Origin: Chlamydoabsidia padenii
Lineage: Eukaryota; Mucoromycota; Mucoromycetes; Mucorales; Cunninghamellaceae
Length of the DNA: 64,000 nt
NCBI GenBank assembly: GCA_025330725.1
Contig: JAIWND010000017.1
Span: forward strand, 186,001-250,000
Direction: 5' to 3'
In this document: piece by piece, positions 24,482-37,901 of the stretch
How positions within the stretch are numbered: the stretch's first letter is position 1
How the letters are laid out: each line of letters opens with the position of its first letter
Position numbers and translations under genes: made by a program
The notes under the pieces: generated by a model
Told to the model about the DNA's origin: nothing
Databases searched by the model: none
Seen by the model: the letters and a program-made list of their open reading frames with translations, nothing else

Positions 24482-25267
24482 TTGAGTTATTTAATGTATG
24501 TGTAATCAATGAGAGAGAGGGGGAAAAGTGGGTTAAAATAAAAAGGAAAAAAGGGAAAAGAGCGGAAGGTTTTTTCTTTTCTTTTCCCAGTTTCACACCG
24601 AGAAGCGGTGTTTGAATCCACTGTGACGCCCCCATCTTGACATCAAAAATGTACGTGTTGTTACTCCCCTAATTAGGGAGGCGGTGATTGAAAAAAGGGT
24701 ACATTTGAAAATGACATGCGGAGATGCATGAATTGATCGACATGAAGTAGATGAAGAAGAATGATGGACTCCTGTACTGTATCCTGTAGTGTCCTATCGT
24801 GTCAAAACAAGGAAAAGGTGGAAAGGAAGAAGAAGAAATAAAAAAAAAGGGAGAGTAAGGACTCTCCAATTATTAAAAATAGGAGGCATGATGGATTATT
24901 GTCTAAAGGAGATGAATTGAATTGTATTCACTTGAATCCAATGTATGATATGTCTGCAGGATAACAGGAGATCCAAAAGAAGGGGGAGAAAGAGGGAAGG
25001 AGAAGGGAGAAGGAGGGAGAAGATAATGGCCTTTTTTAAGTATAGGAGAAGTAAAAAAAAAAAAAGTTTGAAATCGACCTTACATCGGGTGTTCCTTCAA
25101 TATAACCAAAAATAGTTACACAGCACATTGATTTTCTTGATTTCACATATAAAAAGAAACCACGTACAAAATCATTTTGCCTTTTTTTACTTTTTCATTT
25201 AATCTACTTTCTCGGTTTTTTTTCACTTTATCTTCTTTTTTTTTTTTTTCTATTGAATTTCAAAAAT
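24482..25267. other. Divergent promoter region, GSH2 and C2H2 factor
   Basis: 786 bp between two divergent starts. GCGGTGTTTGAA sits near the GSH2 side; purine-rich blocks at 24970-25030; a TTTGAAATCGACC phrase near 25068 recalls the shared motif but does not match it. No coding sequence recognised. Confidence 0.5.
24605..24616 (+). promoter_or_regulatory. Shared promoter motif, GSH2
   Basis: GCGGTGTTTGAA, 124 bp upstream of the start at 24481, opposite strand. The same 12-mer stands before the IML2-like gene. Confidence 0.6.
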
Positions 25268-26081
25268 ATGGAGTCAAATAACTATTGCTTTTCACCCAGG
25301 TGTCAACAACCCCATGATGACCAAGTACTTTCCCCACCATTGACCCCAGCATTATCTCCATACAAGCGGGGTTTAAATTACCGACGTGCCTCCGCCAATG
25401 ATTATCATCACCCTTATTGGATCAATCCTCCACCACCACAACAACAACAACAACCAAGAGCAATGTCCTTTTCTGATGAAACAGCTGCTTCTAGAAAACG
25501 ACCCATGAAGCAAAATAAGCATGCTTGTAACTACCCTCGATGTGGTTGGAGCTTTAAACGATTTGAACACTTGAAGCGTCACATGTTGGTTCACTCAGGC
25601 GAACGCCCTCATGCTTGTCCTTTCCCTGGTTGTGGTAAACGATTCAGTCGTACCGATAATTTTCATGCCCATTATCGTACTCATCAAAAAAAGGCTTTGC
25701 AAAAGAACACGGATGAATTCATCCATCCTCCTCCTTCTTCATTGCCACCTTCCAGCATGAATTCCACAAACTCCGATATTGAAGCCCCGACTCATCCCTC
25801 TCCTCGGGCAAATGCTCCCTTTCGATCTATTCTGACAAACGAGCAACAACCTCATCTTCATCATCAATATCATCATCATCAGCAATACAACCATCAGGCA
25901 CATGATATGCGTTCCAATCATCTTCACCATCACCATCACCAACAACAGCAACAGCAACAACAGCAACAGCAACAGCAGCAACAACAGCAACAACAGCATC
26001 ATCATCATCATCATCTCCATCATCCTCACCAGCACCCTCATCCACAACAACAACAACAACAGCAACAACAACAACAACAGC

Positions 26082-26124
<43 letters not shown>

Positions 26125-26641
26125 GGCACCATCAGCATCTAGATCCTCGTATGGTGATGATAAGCAACATGTCTGTACCCACCATCAATGCGAGCGGAGA
26201 TTTAAAAGATTAGAGCATTTGAAAAGACACATGAGAATCCACACATTAGAACGACCTTTCCAATGTACCTTTCCTGGCTGTCAAAAAGCATTTTCTAGAA
26301 GCGATAATTTGACACAACATAGCAAAACCCATACTCGATCGAATGAAAACCGAAGAACTAGTCCCACCACATCACCAATCACCACATCTTCGCCTCCCTT
26401 ATCTGCATCCTCCTCTTCTGCTTCTTCTTCTTCACCTTCTTATGGTCATCCTGCATCCTCATCACCAAGCACATTACATCCTGAATCACTTGGTTATAAT
26501 GAATTCATTCGTCCTTCTTCTGGTCCTTCTGCTGGTTCCTTCAACACTAAACATCGCCAGGAGCCTCCATCCTCTTTACATCCTATGCTTCACTGGCAAC
26601 AGCATACTGGCGATGCTACTTCAGGAAGCATCAAATGTTAG
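25268..26641 (+). CDS. C2H2 zinc-finger transcription factor with polyQ/polyH tracts
   Basis: Single exon, 457 residues, from the ATG of MESNNYCF; the frame is open a few codons upstream but without an ATG. Two separate pairs of C2H2 fingers, residues about 86-140 ([20 protein letters not shown]..., [19 protein letters not shown]) and about 302-356 ([38 protein letters not shown]). The FKR-EHLKRH and SRSDN words are the recognition-helix types of MSN2/COM2/USV1-like fungal regulators. Between them lie polyQ and polyH runs (genomic 25939-26127), and the C-terminus is Ser/Pro-rich. Nuclear DNA-binding role inferred; targets unknown. Confidence 0.85.
25939..26127 (+). repeat. CAA/CAG/CAT trinucleotide repeats (polyQ/polyH)
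   Basis: Two glutamine runs split by a histidine-rich stretch, coded by mixed CAA and CAG codons. Likely length-variable among strains. Confidence 0.9.
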
Positions 26642-26874
26642 ATTATATACCATTCTATCTTTTTTATTCCTTACCCCCCTTTTTTTTCTCTCTCTCTCTT
26701 TCTAATTCCCTAGTATACATTGATTCCTCCACATTTTCTTTATTTCCACCCCAATCTATTACAAACTAATAAAGATGCATACCACTAATCTTCATCCATA
26801 CATTTAAAAAGATATTTGTTTTATTGTTTATTCATTCCCAAACATTATTTACATATAATCTATGTTGATTGCTA

Positions 26875-27445
26875 TTACTCTTTAACAGAGCCATCCCGAG
26901 GTCTATATTCTGTGCCGCGTCGTTCCAATTCGTCTTCTACATCTTCTGGTATCCTGCCGTATACCCTAATGGCGTATATCCCTCGAGTGAATTTTTCTAC
27001 ACACAAAACAATAAAGTTCAAGTCGAGTTGTTTGTCCAAGTTATATTAATCAAGAGTCATTACTTACCTACACGTTGCCATCTTGCCACCCAACTTGAGC
27101 CAGGTTGCATCATTGATATCACACTATATAAAGAAGAAGGTGTTGTCAGTGAAAGAGACTTTTACTTTCTGTTTTCCTTACCCTTCAAATTTGGAGCTTG
27201 TGCATTCTAATACCCGATCTGTGCTTCCACGCATTTGTAGAATGTCTTCGCAGTTTTCACAACCGTCTTGGCGAAATTGAGGAGCATTCTGTATCCATAG
27301 ATGATTTAATTTAAAAAAGGTCTATATTAGAATCAGAATTCCTTTTTTTCAAAAAAAAAAAAAGTATTATAAGACTTACCTTTACCAAAGAGCATAGTAA
27401 GCATGCTCGTAGTTGTTTCTTGTCGATGGGTAATACTTGAGACAT
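26875..27445 (-). CDS. SPT4: Transcription elongation factor SPT4
   Basis: Exons 27445-27380, 27288-27182, 27123-27068, 26996-26875; 116 residues (human SUPT4H1 117). Small zinc-ribbon partner of SPT5 in the DSIF complex on RNA polymerase II. Zinc ligands in LRACLLCSLVK and DGCENCEDI; the family block LECTSSKFEGVISMMQPGSS, WVARWQRV and the closing GIYAIRVYGRIPEDV are clear. Divergent from the giant gene at 27731, with 285 bp between starts. Confidence 0.95.
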
Positions 27446-27525
27446 TGTAGTAAGTGGTTGGAAAAGTAAAAGAGAAGGAAGGAGTCACCCTATTTTTTTT
27501 TTTTTTTTTTGAAGGTAAAGGATAA

Positions 27526-27537
27526 TTCAAATGCCGC
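27526..27537 (-). promoter_or_regulatory. Shared promoter motif between SPT4 and the UNC80-like gene
   Basis: GCGGCATTTGAA on the minus strand, 81 bp before the SPT4 start and 194 bp before the start at 27731. An (AT)n run follows at about 27626-27664. Confidence 0.55.
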
Positions 27538-27628
27538 TCCTCTTTCCAGTTAATAACTTGATTCAATTTCTCCTTTCTTCTTCTTCTTCAATTTATACAC
27601 ACCTGCCCTTTACACACACACACTCACG

Positions 27629-27670
<42 letters not shown>

Positions 27671-27730
27671 CACACTTCTTTTTACATATAAAACACTCAT
27701 TTACCTTTTTATATACTTATTTGGTGGTGT

Positions 27731-30700
27731 ATGACTGAGACGAATGAAGATATCATTATAGATATCCCCTCGTCACGAAGAGGGTCGTGTCAAGATCAGG
27801 CTGGCACTGAAGGCTCCCATCGACAAAGCAAGATGAAGGCGGCACCCAAAGCCAAGGAATACATTAAAATGATTCACCTGATACTCAGCAAACTGACGAA
27901 ACGAAAACGACCTCCGCCTCCTATCGCCAACTTTCTTCAATACACCCAACCAGATGCTTCACCACTATTATGGGACCACGACGATACCATTGACCTGTGC
28001 ATCAAACTTCGATCGGTACTTATCATTTGTGAAAACACTGAACTTTATATATTGGACCAAAGGTAATTCCCTCCTCCCTTCTAACAAACAGAAACTTGAT
28101 TTATATTAACAACAACATTTTGCGATAGGGGAAGGGCACTCTATACCTCACCAGGCAATTCAAGGTCAAGCTCACCTGTCCGACCAGAATCTTCAGCACA
28201 TTCACCAAACTCACCTCGCCATCACCAACAAACAAAAAAGGACTCATCAAGTGTATTTGATACCGTCTTACAACTAGTAAACGACCTGATCAGTCACGAT
28301 TGTCGGCATATTGGTTTGCACCCTAAACCTTCTCGACCTCCTCTCACTTTACAAACAACAATCATCGATCTGGCAATACTCTTAATACAAGCTCGTGAAG
28401 ATATACCTTCCCTATACAAGATTGGTATGGTAATGCTACCAGCGTTTGAAATATTCCCTGATTCCACTCTCAAGGTCAAGCTCCTGTCATTCTTTATTGA
28501 TATTCTCCTACCGAAATTGATGCAGTCTCCACATGTGGCCAAGGACAATTCTATTAAAAAGGAAAGATTACCAACACTAGTAAATGATACCGGTAAGAAG
28601 GAAAACCAATTCAATATATATATATATATATATACCACATTTTTTTTTATTAACTTCTTTGTTTTGTTTTTTATATCAAGGCAGACAACGATCGCGCCAC
28701 TCAGGAACGACACCAATCATCAATGTGCAAAGTCCAGAAGGCCAGGAAACAAAAATGGGTTCACTAGCGCTCTCTTCCAGCACAGCAGCTACACCAACAA
28801 CTTCACAGGCCAACAAATCCAGTCATCTCACCATCGATACACACACGGCTTCTTCTTCTTCAGCACTTTTATCACCAACAACTCATCACTCTGTCGATAC
28901 CACGCATCAAATGGTCTCACTCATCGAACCAATTCAACAGTATGCATTATTCACACCTCTCTTGACATTTATGATACAATATTTGGACCCATATCTTGAT
29001 ATGCAGCATATGGCCATGGAAGACCTTCCTGCTCAATTCTCCGGCAAAACCTATTCCATCGTCAACTTCCACAAAGCACTACGATTCATGATTCAACACA
29101 AACCCGACCTCTATCTGGATATACTACAATTGATTGCCTATAGTATGGACGACGTCAAATTCAGGGCTTGTCAGGTGCTTTTCCACTATTACTCTGTCAG
29201 CATGGGCCATGCGGTGATCGCCGAATCTTTACCTAAACTTGGTGTCGTAGAAGAAATTGGTATACTGGATAAGGAACGACTGGTACAGCAAAAACATCAG
29301 CAACAGCAACGACATCAACAATCAATGAACTCAGTGTTTACAGATGAATATCATGATTCATCATCAAACGACTTGTCCACATCGGCCAGCACTGTATACA
29401 ATAATGGGATCAATAGAAAATACGGTACGAATTCTCCTGCCAGCACACCATTACGAAGCAACACTCGAGATGAATTGGAAGAGGGGGGAACGGAAAAGGA
29501 CGGAAACGATCACGTATGGTATTCACACATGTTTGTCATCAACCAGCACCAGCATCACAAATCATCAAGCGACTCGGTATCCGACATGGTCCAACCTCCA
29601 GTACCGGGTATTCTCACTTTGGTCAGTGACGACATGAATGGTACCTACTGCAGTGGCTGTTACAAACTGATCTCTGGGTTTGGTCTTCGATGCTATCAAT
29701 GCAAGCGCAGTGTACACTATCAATGCTATAACTATTGTCTAGCCAATGACGATCTGGATATCATGCTCTATGTCAAGGAAGGTGGGATCCAAAAGGTGGT
29801 CAGTCCTCAGTTTTGCCATGTACAGATCCAACCTCGATTCGTTGACATTGCTGCTGGCCATGAATATCAATGGGACAAATCAAATCGATCGCCAAAGATA
29901 TATCTTTTAGGGCATCAATTCCATCTCGTCAACTTGTATACTCTTCTTTTATGTGCTTGCTGCCGTATGCCTCTCTATGGTATTTCTCAACAAGGCTACC
30001 GATGCTCCATCTGTAACCGATTTGTCCATCCTGCTTGTCTTGATCGATCTGAACACGAAGGTGGATTCCATCACCCTTTATCAACTGTACAGGATTGTCA
30101 ACCTTATCGACCTTTATTGGAAAGCGACACGCGGATCTCATCCAAGGAGCTATCGGATAGCTTAGTACAATTCTATGGTGATATGGTGCCAACCCGGCTG
30201 GGTGATCTGGCGGGACGAAGTTATGAAGAAGTAGGGACTATGGTCAATGTGCTGGTACTTCAAGATAATATCCTACGGTATGGTGTCTCGGCAGGCTGTT
30301 TATTGGTGGATTATGTACCGGATGATGATGAAAAAGAAGAAGGTAGCCACGATGACAGCACTTGTCAACAAGCATGTAACGATCCTCTTTTGCATAATGA
30401 CAAGACATCTGAACTTGACGATCCTGGCTCTACATCTAATTCAAGAAACACAGGACGAGAAAGCACTGACATGTCCATGTGTCCATTGTTACGACGGGCT
30501 ATCGAATTATGCTTCCAACACATCAAGTCTGTTGATTGCCGCCCCTCTTCCTTTTTGGCCGACTTTAAGCACAATCGGGAATGGTCTCAAACGGCGTATG
30601 AATGTCTGCTCAGTCGTGAAGACTATCTCTCTCATATTGGTGCCATGATGAAATCGTTAACAAGCTCTGCTGATACGGATACTGAAGGGGCTCTGTCGTC

Positions 30701-33700
30701 AAGCGACACCAACAAGGACCTTCTCCAAGTGACTCCTTCCTACTTTGTTGCCAAGAATCGACAATCGAATTCACCAGACGGTGAATCTATGACACATCGA
30801 TCCAGTCTATATGGGCAACCACCACCGGAACCGAATAATATTTTGGATCGGGACACATTGCTCTCGTGGACAATGGACAACCTTTACATCAAAAGTCGCA
30901 AGGCTGGTGAAATCTTACTTCAACAGATGCGGAATCTTGGATTATTCGAACGATACGATGCATCACCCATCTTGTTTACAGCCGATCGATGGACCCGAAT
31001 GGACGACTCGACTCACGACTGCCAGACGTTGTGTATTTTCCCGGTTCCTTACGCCATTGATTGCTCGCCACATGTGGAAACTCTCATCAACTCTGTGGAA
31101 TCCTGTTTGAACGACATTGACATTGCCATTAATGAATGTGGTATGCTATTACTGACTCGACGGTGCTGGCCGGATCCATTCATGTCCCCTTATACCAGTG
31201 AACGTTTGATGGTGGCTATCTTGCGCTGGATTCTCTTGGAAGATGAAAAACTGACTGCTCTATATGCCGCCTTTACGATCTCCAACAACATCCAACTCCC
31301 GGGCGTCAAACAGAACAGGTGGGCTCAAACGGCACAATCAGCTCTCTTGACTCGCATGAAAGGTGTGGATTCTCCTGTGTACAATCGCTACCAGGTGGGC
31401 GGAAGCAGCAACAGTGGGTCTTTCAATGGGATCGACGACTCGAATGGAAACAAGCAACACAACTTTGTCTATGGTGCTGGTGTTAGTAGTGGTGCGGGGA
31501 ATGTGTATGTGACGACTCGAAATGTACTTCGCGACCGGTACTTGGCCACGTGGATGTCGACGATGCATGATATTGATCCAGTGGGCTATGCGACTCTTTT
31601 GAATGATGCCATTGATCAAGTTGTGGAATCGGTGATGGATGATACTTCGATCTCTGAATTAGGCCATGCTTCTGTATCACAAGACAAGGTAAAGGGGAAG
31701 AAACAAAGATTTATACATTCTTCTCACCACTCACTCTCACTTTTTTTTCCCCTCATGATATAGAAATCGGCAACTTTACAACATTTTGACATCTTCATGG
31801 GTTACTTGGTGAAACTCAAGTCGCTAGGACTGACCTTTTCAAGTTTGAACACCATCATCGAAACTCAACTAGATCAAGCCATTCATGATTTTGAAAGTCT
31901 CGATATATTGAAGGTAACGAATATATATATATATATATATATGATGTACTCACTTTTATGATTAGGAACGGAAACCTATTGAGATTAGGGCTTTGGCGAA
32001 GCTATTTTCAACGAAATCATCAGCATCCAAATCATATAGTCAACATATGCAAGTGGGTGACGCGACTTCGCCATTCGACATTATCTCAAATATGCTCTTG
32101 GAACAAGGCGGTATATCAGTGGAACGAGGTATTCAATGGCTATCATTGATTGTACATTTAGGGTAAGTTATTTTGAATGATGCTTCAATTTGATCGACTC
32201 ACTTTTATATATATATATATATACACTAGGACTGGCATTCCCTCGGTATCATTGGCCAAAATCGCTCGGGCCTTAGTCCAGGCACAAGCATCTATCAGCA
32301 TAACCGCCGAATTTATCAAATTGATATGGTTCCAAGTGGTGAATGGATTGAATGTGGTGACTTCTCATGCGGTGATTATCGATGTCATTGGTTATCTGAA
32401 CGAAACAGCTTTGGAATCATTGAAATCTAAAAATGAAAGTGAACCACTCAGCATTGAACGGTTGACCAGGTAACGAAAAAAAAAAAAAAGGATGCTCGTT
32501 CGATATACTTACTTTATTCTTTGTAGTGCTCAAGTCTTTATCCGCTACTCGGCTGCATTGACATGTTATGCATACAGTTGTCCATTGGCCAATATCTCTG
32601 ATTTCGACATTGTGCCTTACTTTGCTGATCATATATCTCAATCGTAAGTACCAATGAAAAGCATAAATATATTTTAACTCCTTTTTACTCTCTCTCCCTC
32701 TCCCTCTTTTATTCTTTGTCATAGCCATAGTAAACAATCTCTTCAAATTGATCGCTCACCACCAATGCAAGTAGACAACAACACGCCTATCATCCGATGT
32801 ATGCTTATTTATTTGCGTTTGGACCAACTAAATGTCCGGGAAATCATTATCAAGATGTTTTATGCAATGATCTATTGGGGCATCGGTATCAGCAACAAAC
32901 CTGACTTTATATCAAAATGTATACCAAGCTTGATTCCAACGTAGGTAGCCAAGAATATAAAATATCACCTAATCGTTAAACTCTTTATATTTTTACTTTA
33001 TATATATAAATTATTTCATAGGATCTGGGAACTTCTTCCACCTTCTCATGATGGTATTAGCGACATAAATCTTAATCTGCTAATGAAGTTGATGAACACT
33101 AATGCTACGACTTTCCATGCCTGCGTCTACAAGGTGATGGAAGACCCCAATTGGGAAATACGGTATCAAGGTCTGGATAGTCTTCATGGTCTCTTTACTA
33201 AAATGGATGTGGCGTTCCAAACCAAATGGCTTACTCTGCTGTCTCACCTTGGTCCTGTCTTTAGCACCTTTGTAGCATGTTTGTGGGATAAAGAAGTAAA
33301 TACACGGGGAAACAAAAGATAAAAGTACTGCCATTCTTACTTTTGCTCTCTATAGGAAAACGTTAGGTCCAAAGCGCTGGCGCTCATTCGGACCTTTGGC
33401 ATGCTTCATCTGCGATCAGCTTTTAGGTGTTGGGAAGCCTACTTTTTGACAGCAACAGACCAGCAACGACGGCCCTTGGTAAATCTTATGATCCAACTCA
33501 ACTCTTTGTTTCCAGATTGGCAAGTACTACAGTGGGAATCCTTACTAGAAGCTTTAGAAGCCAAGTTACCCGATACAACAACCTCTGGAGATATTTTGGA
33601 TCAATACGCAAGACCGTCCATGGATCTGGCGACAAAATTTGACAATGGTGGCAAACTCGGCAAGAAGGGATTACTCAACAAGAAGAAAAAAGCACCATTA

Positions 33701-36700
33701 AAGACGACAGTAAACAACACAGATGATACGGTTATACAAAGTGGTGGTGGTAATGACGATCGGCATGAAAATGTGGAATCCCGAAACACCAAGGTTCTCA
33801 TGATGACATTGGCGCTTCAAATGCTCAGTAATCACCTCAGCATCGATTTGGTACAAATCTCTCGATTAAAACTCTTGCTAGTAGTCCATATGGGTTTCCA
33901 AGACTGTCAACGATACAATACATCTGGTGAATGGGTGGTAAGCTTTGGAATCATGCATATCCAGCCCAACGATCCAATGTCTTCGGCAATGATCACAAGC
34001 TGTACTCGTGGTCTCAAAAAAGTGATGGACAGCTTCTCTCCTCTCCCGGCCGAAACGGTGGCAACAATGGCACCCGATGTCTTGGAACGGAACAAATTAA
34101 AACTGGCCGAGAATAGTAGTCCCGGTGTGCACTTCATTGATGTGGCTCTGAAACTATTTACATCTGGTGTGGATTTGACCGGCTTGAATCAGGTTGTTCT
34201 CAGGTCTTGGCTGGAAATCATCCTGATTGTTGTATACAAGGTAGGAGTAACCCTGTTAACTTATAGGATAAACAAAAAAGAAAACTAATGACTTTTTTTT
34301 TTCTTTTCCCTTCAATAGCACAATATCCTGGATCACAATTACGAACACAGCATTGTCAGTAGCATGAAACAGATCATCGATCTGATTACCAAAGACATTG
34401 GAGAAGAAAACAAGCTATTGATCCTGGAAATTCTGAAATGCCTACTTCGACAATCTGATCATTTGACCGCCATGGTGCTATCCAAGCAAATCCTCGCTCT
34501 CGGGAAACTAATGACTAGATGCGGCAAGCGGACTTCTGAACCTGTTTTTTTGAAGGCCAAGCAATTCCTCAAGTCTGCCTTTTTACGATTTGCTGTTGCT
34601 GGTCTGTTTGTACTCATCTTCAAGGTAAGACAAAGGAGATGGACAAATAGTGTGGTTACTAATATTATCTCTTTTTTAGAATCAAACGGTATCCAATGCG
34701 AATTCCAACGACGTGGATTTATTCTACGTGCTTCGAACAGTGATCGATCCTGAAGATGTGGTGCCTGACGAAGATGTCAATCATACTGTGTATTTATTAG
34801 ATCAACCGGTGCGTGATGTCATTGATAAACTCCTGAAACAACAAATGGATCGAAAATCATTCTCGACGGTACTACACAACATGAGCCGATACGTGGAATC
34901 GGTGCACTCTCATCCCTACCCCGAATCGGTGTTAAATGGTAAGCATATGGTGTTGGCCATTCATCCAAAAGAGGTGGGTACTGATGATCTTTTCTTCTTC
35001 TTCTTTGTAGATTATGCGGACTTTTTAAATTTAATTGTCAAGTATACTGCTGACTGGAGACGGTCTGATTGGGATGTTAACTCACTTTTTATAATGTCCT
35101 CATTGTTACTGTTGGAGCATCCATACCATTTTCAGGTACGCCTATGTTTAAACGCCGATAAAACTACATTTACTAAGCACTTTGATCTACTGCATTTAGA
35201 TCCTCCTACCTTCAATTCAAGTGCTATTTCGACATGGCATAAGACATTGTAATGTGTTATCCGAAAGTATTGTTAATCTAATGGTTGCTTATTCCACTAT
35301 TGCCACCATTCCTGGGACACCTCCTGAAAACGTCTTCGTCCAAACAATCATAGAGGAAATCCGATCTGGGCTCACGATGAAGCAAAAACTACACAAGGAT
35401 ACATTACTCACTCTACTGCAGGTAAAATTGACTCTGATGAAAAAAAAGAGAGAGATGGGAAACTGATCATCTTGTGTTTATAGTTGGTTCTTTGGGATTG
35501 CGAAGAGCAATATAGCCAATGGTACACGTCTATTGAAGCTCCATACATTGGTGAAATGCTTCCTGGAAAACAACGACAACCCTATTTTGCCAACAAAGTA
35601 ACTGAACTGTTGGAACCTATGGTTAACTTTTTAAAATCATCATCAAATACGGATCAGTTTACCAAAAAAGACTTCAAGACGTACAACACAGTATCTCATA
35701 TCCTCATGTGGATGTGCAACAAGGACAAGAACAACACCCACCGACTACTACATATGCTAAAGGTAATCATATATAGCACTGTGACTTTTTAATCATGCTA
35801 ACACATCATTTTTGTATCTCAGTTGGATGAAACTAGACATTGTCTTCAATTCCTCAACTGGTTTACTTTGTGCTTGCTCAAAAACCAATGCGACTCAATA
35901 CTGGAAATCATGGAGGATGCTCAAGATATATTGACGGAGCTATTAGTGCAAATCTTCAACTCTATACAAATTAACTTTGACCTACCCGACCCTGGATTTT
36001 CTTCCACTCCCTCTGGTGAAGCATTGACGCTTTGTTTTTTGATTCTCAAGACATGGACCTTACTACACCTGCGTGCTATTCATACTGCCGCCATCCTTGG
36101 TCTTTCTACCAATCAAACCAAATCATCCATCTGGCTCTCAGTGTGGCCTTCTATCAGCCGACTGATGTGCTCTATCGATCCGGCGACTCTCACTATGGTA
36201 AGTAACCAAAAAAGTTAAACACTTGATGATGATGATGATACTCATCCTTTGTCCAATAGACTAGTAATGTTGGTCTATCCATCTGGAACATGTTTTTATC
36301 TTTATTACAATTCCTGCACATGTGTCGAAGTGAAGCTGTGATGACCCATGCCTTTGAATGGTGTAACATATTGGACTATATCATATACCAGGTAAATATA
36401 AAAAGGGAGCGAGGTATTGATGATTATTCAAAACCATTAATGATAGATAACCACTTTGACGGTCGATAATAAGGATCCTGCAAATGACGATGACATGCAA
36501 AATACCACGACACAATTACTTGAACTCAAACAAATGGCTGAGCGGACTCGCCGTATGTTTGTTATCCCACCTATCGAAGTACCCGCCATTAATTTGATCG
36601 ATCATCTCTATCTGGAGCTAAAGGAAATCATGCGCCAACAATCGACAACCTTTGTCTATCAAGATCATTGGAACACGGCCGCTGCAGTATCCACATCGAG

Positions 36701-36716
36701 TGGATTCAGTCTTTAA
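27731..36716 (+). CDS. 2,616-residue helical-repeat protein with C1 zinc finger, UNC80-like candidate
   Basis: Eighteen exons: 27731-28062, 28129-28592, 28681-31688, 31764-31913, 31966-32162, 32230-32469, 32527-32643, 32725-32940, 33022-33295, 33356-34240, 34319-34624, 34680-34938, 35011-35135, 35200-35421, 35484-35762, 35823-36197, 36260-36391, 36447-36716. Mostly alpha-helical, HEAT/ARM-like. Residues about 676-705 form a textbook C1 finger: H-x12-C-x2-C-x13-C-x2-C-x4-H-x2-C (starting HQFHLVNLY, with CACCRMPLYGI and CSICNRFVHPAC); the C1 zinc finger's last Cys is displaced. A second cluster at about 585-620 (CSGC, CYQC, HYQC) looks like a degenerate copy. The N-terminal PPPPIANFL, the central WEIRYQGLDSLHGLF block and overall size recall UNC80, the scaffold of NALCN-type channels; fungi have the related Cch1 channel. 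This family call is tentative. Confidence 0.6.
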
Positions 36717-37612
36717 CTGAAGAATAGATAATATAAACTAGTATAGATCAATCGTTTGATCTTTTTATAAGAAAATAAATAAAAAAAACTGTGTACGCCG
36801 CTACTGTCTGTGTAGATTGGTTAATGTCAATAAAGTTAATTTTTTTTATTTAAAACAGTATAAACTATCGATCCACTACAAAATTAATGGAGGGACAGAG
36901 GAATAACTAAGGCTAATACAAGGCTAATGTAGATATGTAGGTGTAAGTGTGTGGGTAGGAAGGGGTGGTTGGATCTTGATCATAAGAGATGGTCGAGAGA
37001 CTATCGCCTTGTTAATCACCTGTCGATTCAGCCAAGGAGTACTGTAGGATCAAATGCAATGTAGTCAAACACCCAAATTCATTAAAAGGAAGAGTTTCAA
37101 ACAATTAGTATATGATTCAATAAGGGTTGTACACTGGGTTTCCCCGCAAGTTACATTTAAACGAAGAGAGCTATTGTTTTGACTATGAGTATCATCAAGT
37201 GATCGCGAGCATTTGATACCAGAGAGAGAGAGAGAGCTATCAGTCAAGTCATTTTTCAAAATTGATCAAAAGACATTAGTAGTTTGAGAAGGTTGCGTTT
37301 AATAGTTATCATGTTAAAGTGATGAATAAAGCGAAAGACAAAAAAAAAAAAAAATGCATTTGTATGAAAGCGTGATTTTGAAGACCGCTGAACCAAACCC
37401 TTCCATTTCCGGCAAAATAACTTATCTGGGGAATGATACTTGCGAATGATTTCCTCAGAATCATTCGGCATTTAAACACTCATTCACTTGATGAACATAG
37501 TTTGGTTCAACCCTTGCAATCGGTATCATTGACGGAGAAAAAAAAATACCCCCCCCTCATAGCTTGTGAATTAGAAATGCACTCGAGAAGCCATGGTATC
37601 ACTTGGTGAGTA
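36717..37612. other. Intergenic region upstream of GSK3
   Basis: About 0.9 kb, with AATAAA-type signals near 36773 and a short (GA)n run at 37221-37235. No gene recognised. Confidence 0.5.
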
Positions 37613-37624
37613 TTCAAATTCCGA
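37613..37624 (-). promoter_or_regulatory. Shared promoter motif, GSK3 gene
   Basis: TCGGAATTTGAA on the minus strand, 126 bp upstream of the start at 37750; the same 12-mer as at the MAPK gene. Confidence 0.6.
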
Positions 37625-37749
37625 CGGTTCATTGGACGCTCATTGGTGTTTTGCGACTCCTTTTTTTTTTTTTTTGTTCGTCAACGCTTTTTTTTTCTCT
37701 CTCCTTCCTCGTCTTTCTTTCTCTCTTGTTTTTTTACATTCTTCATATC

Positions 37750-37869
37750 ATGTCAGGTAAAAGAAAAGAAATTAGAATAAACAACAAAAAAGGAAATACA
37801 CTTATGGGATATAGATGACTTGACATGATGAGGGGAATAACCTTTTAGGTGTTACCCATTGTGAAAGGT

Positions 37870-37901
<32 letters not shown>

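Noticed and set aside
25253..25267. Longer N-terminus for the C2H2 factor
   Set aside because: The extra codons begin with TTG; the first ATG is at 25268.
25739..26138. Leu- or Val-rich minus-strand frames over the polyQ region
   Set aside because: Complement of CAA/CAG repeats in the C2H2 gene; low complexity only.
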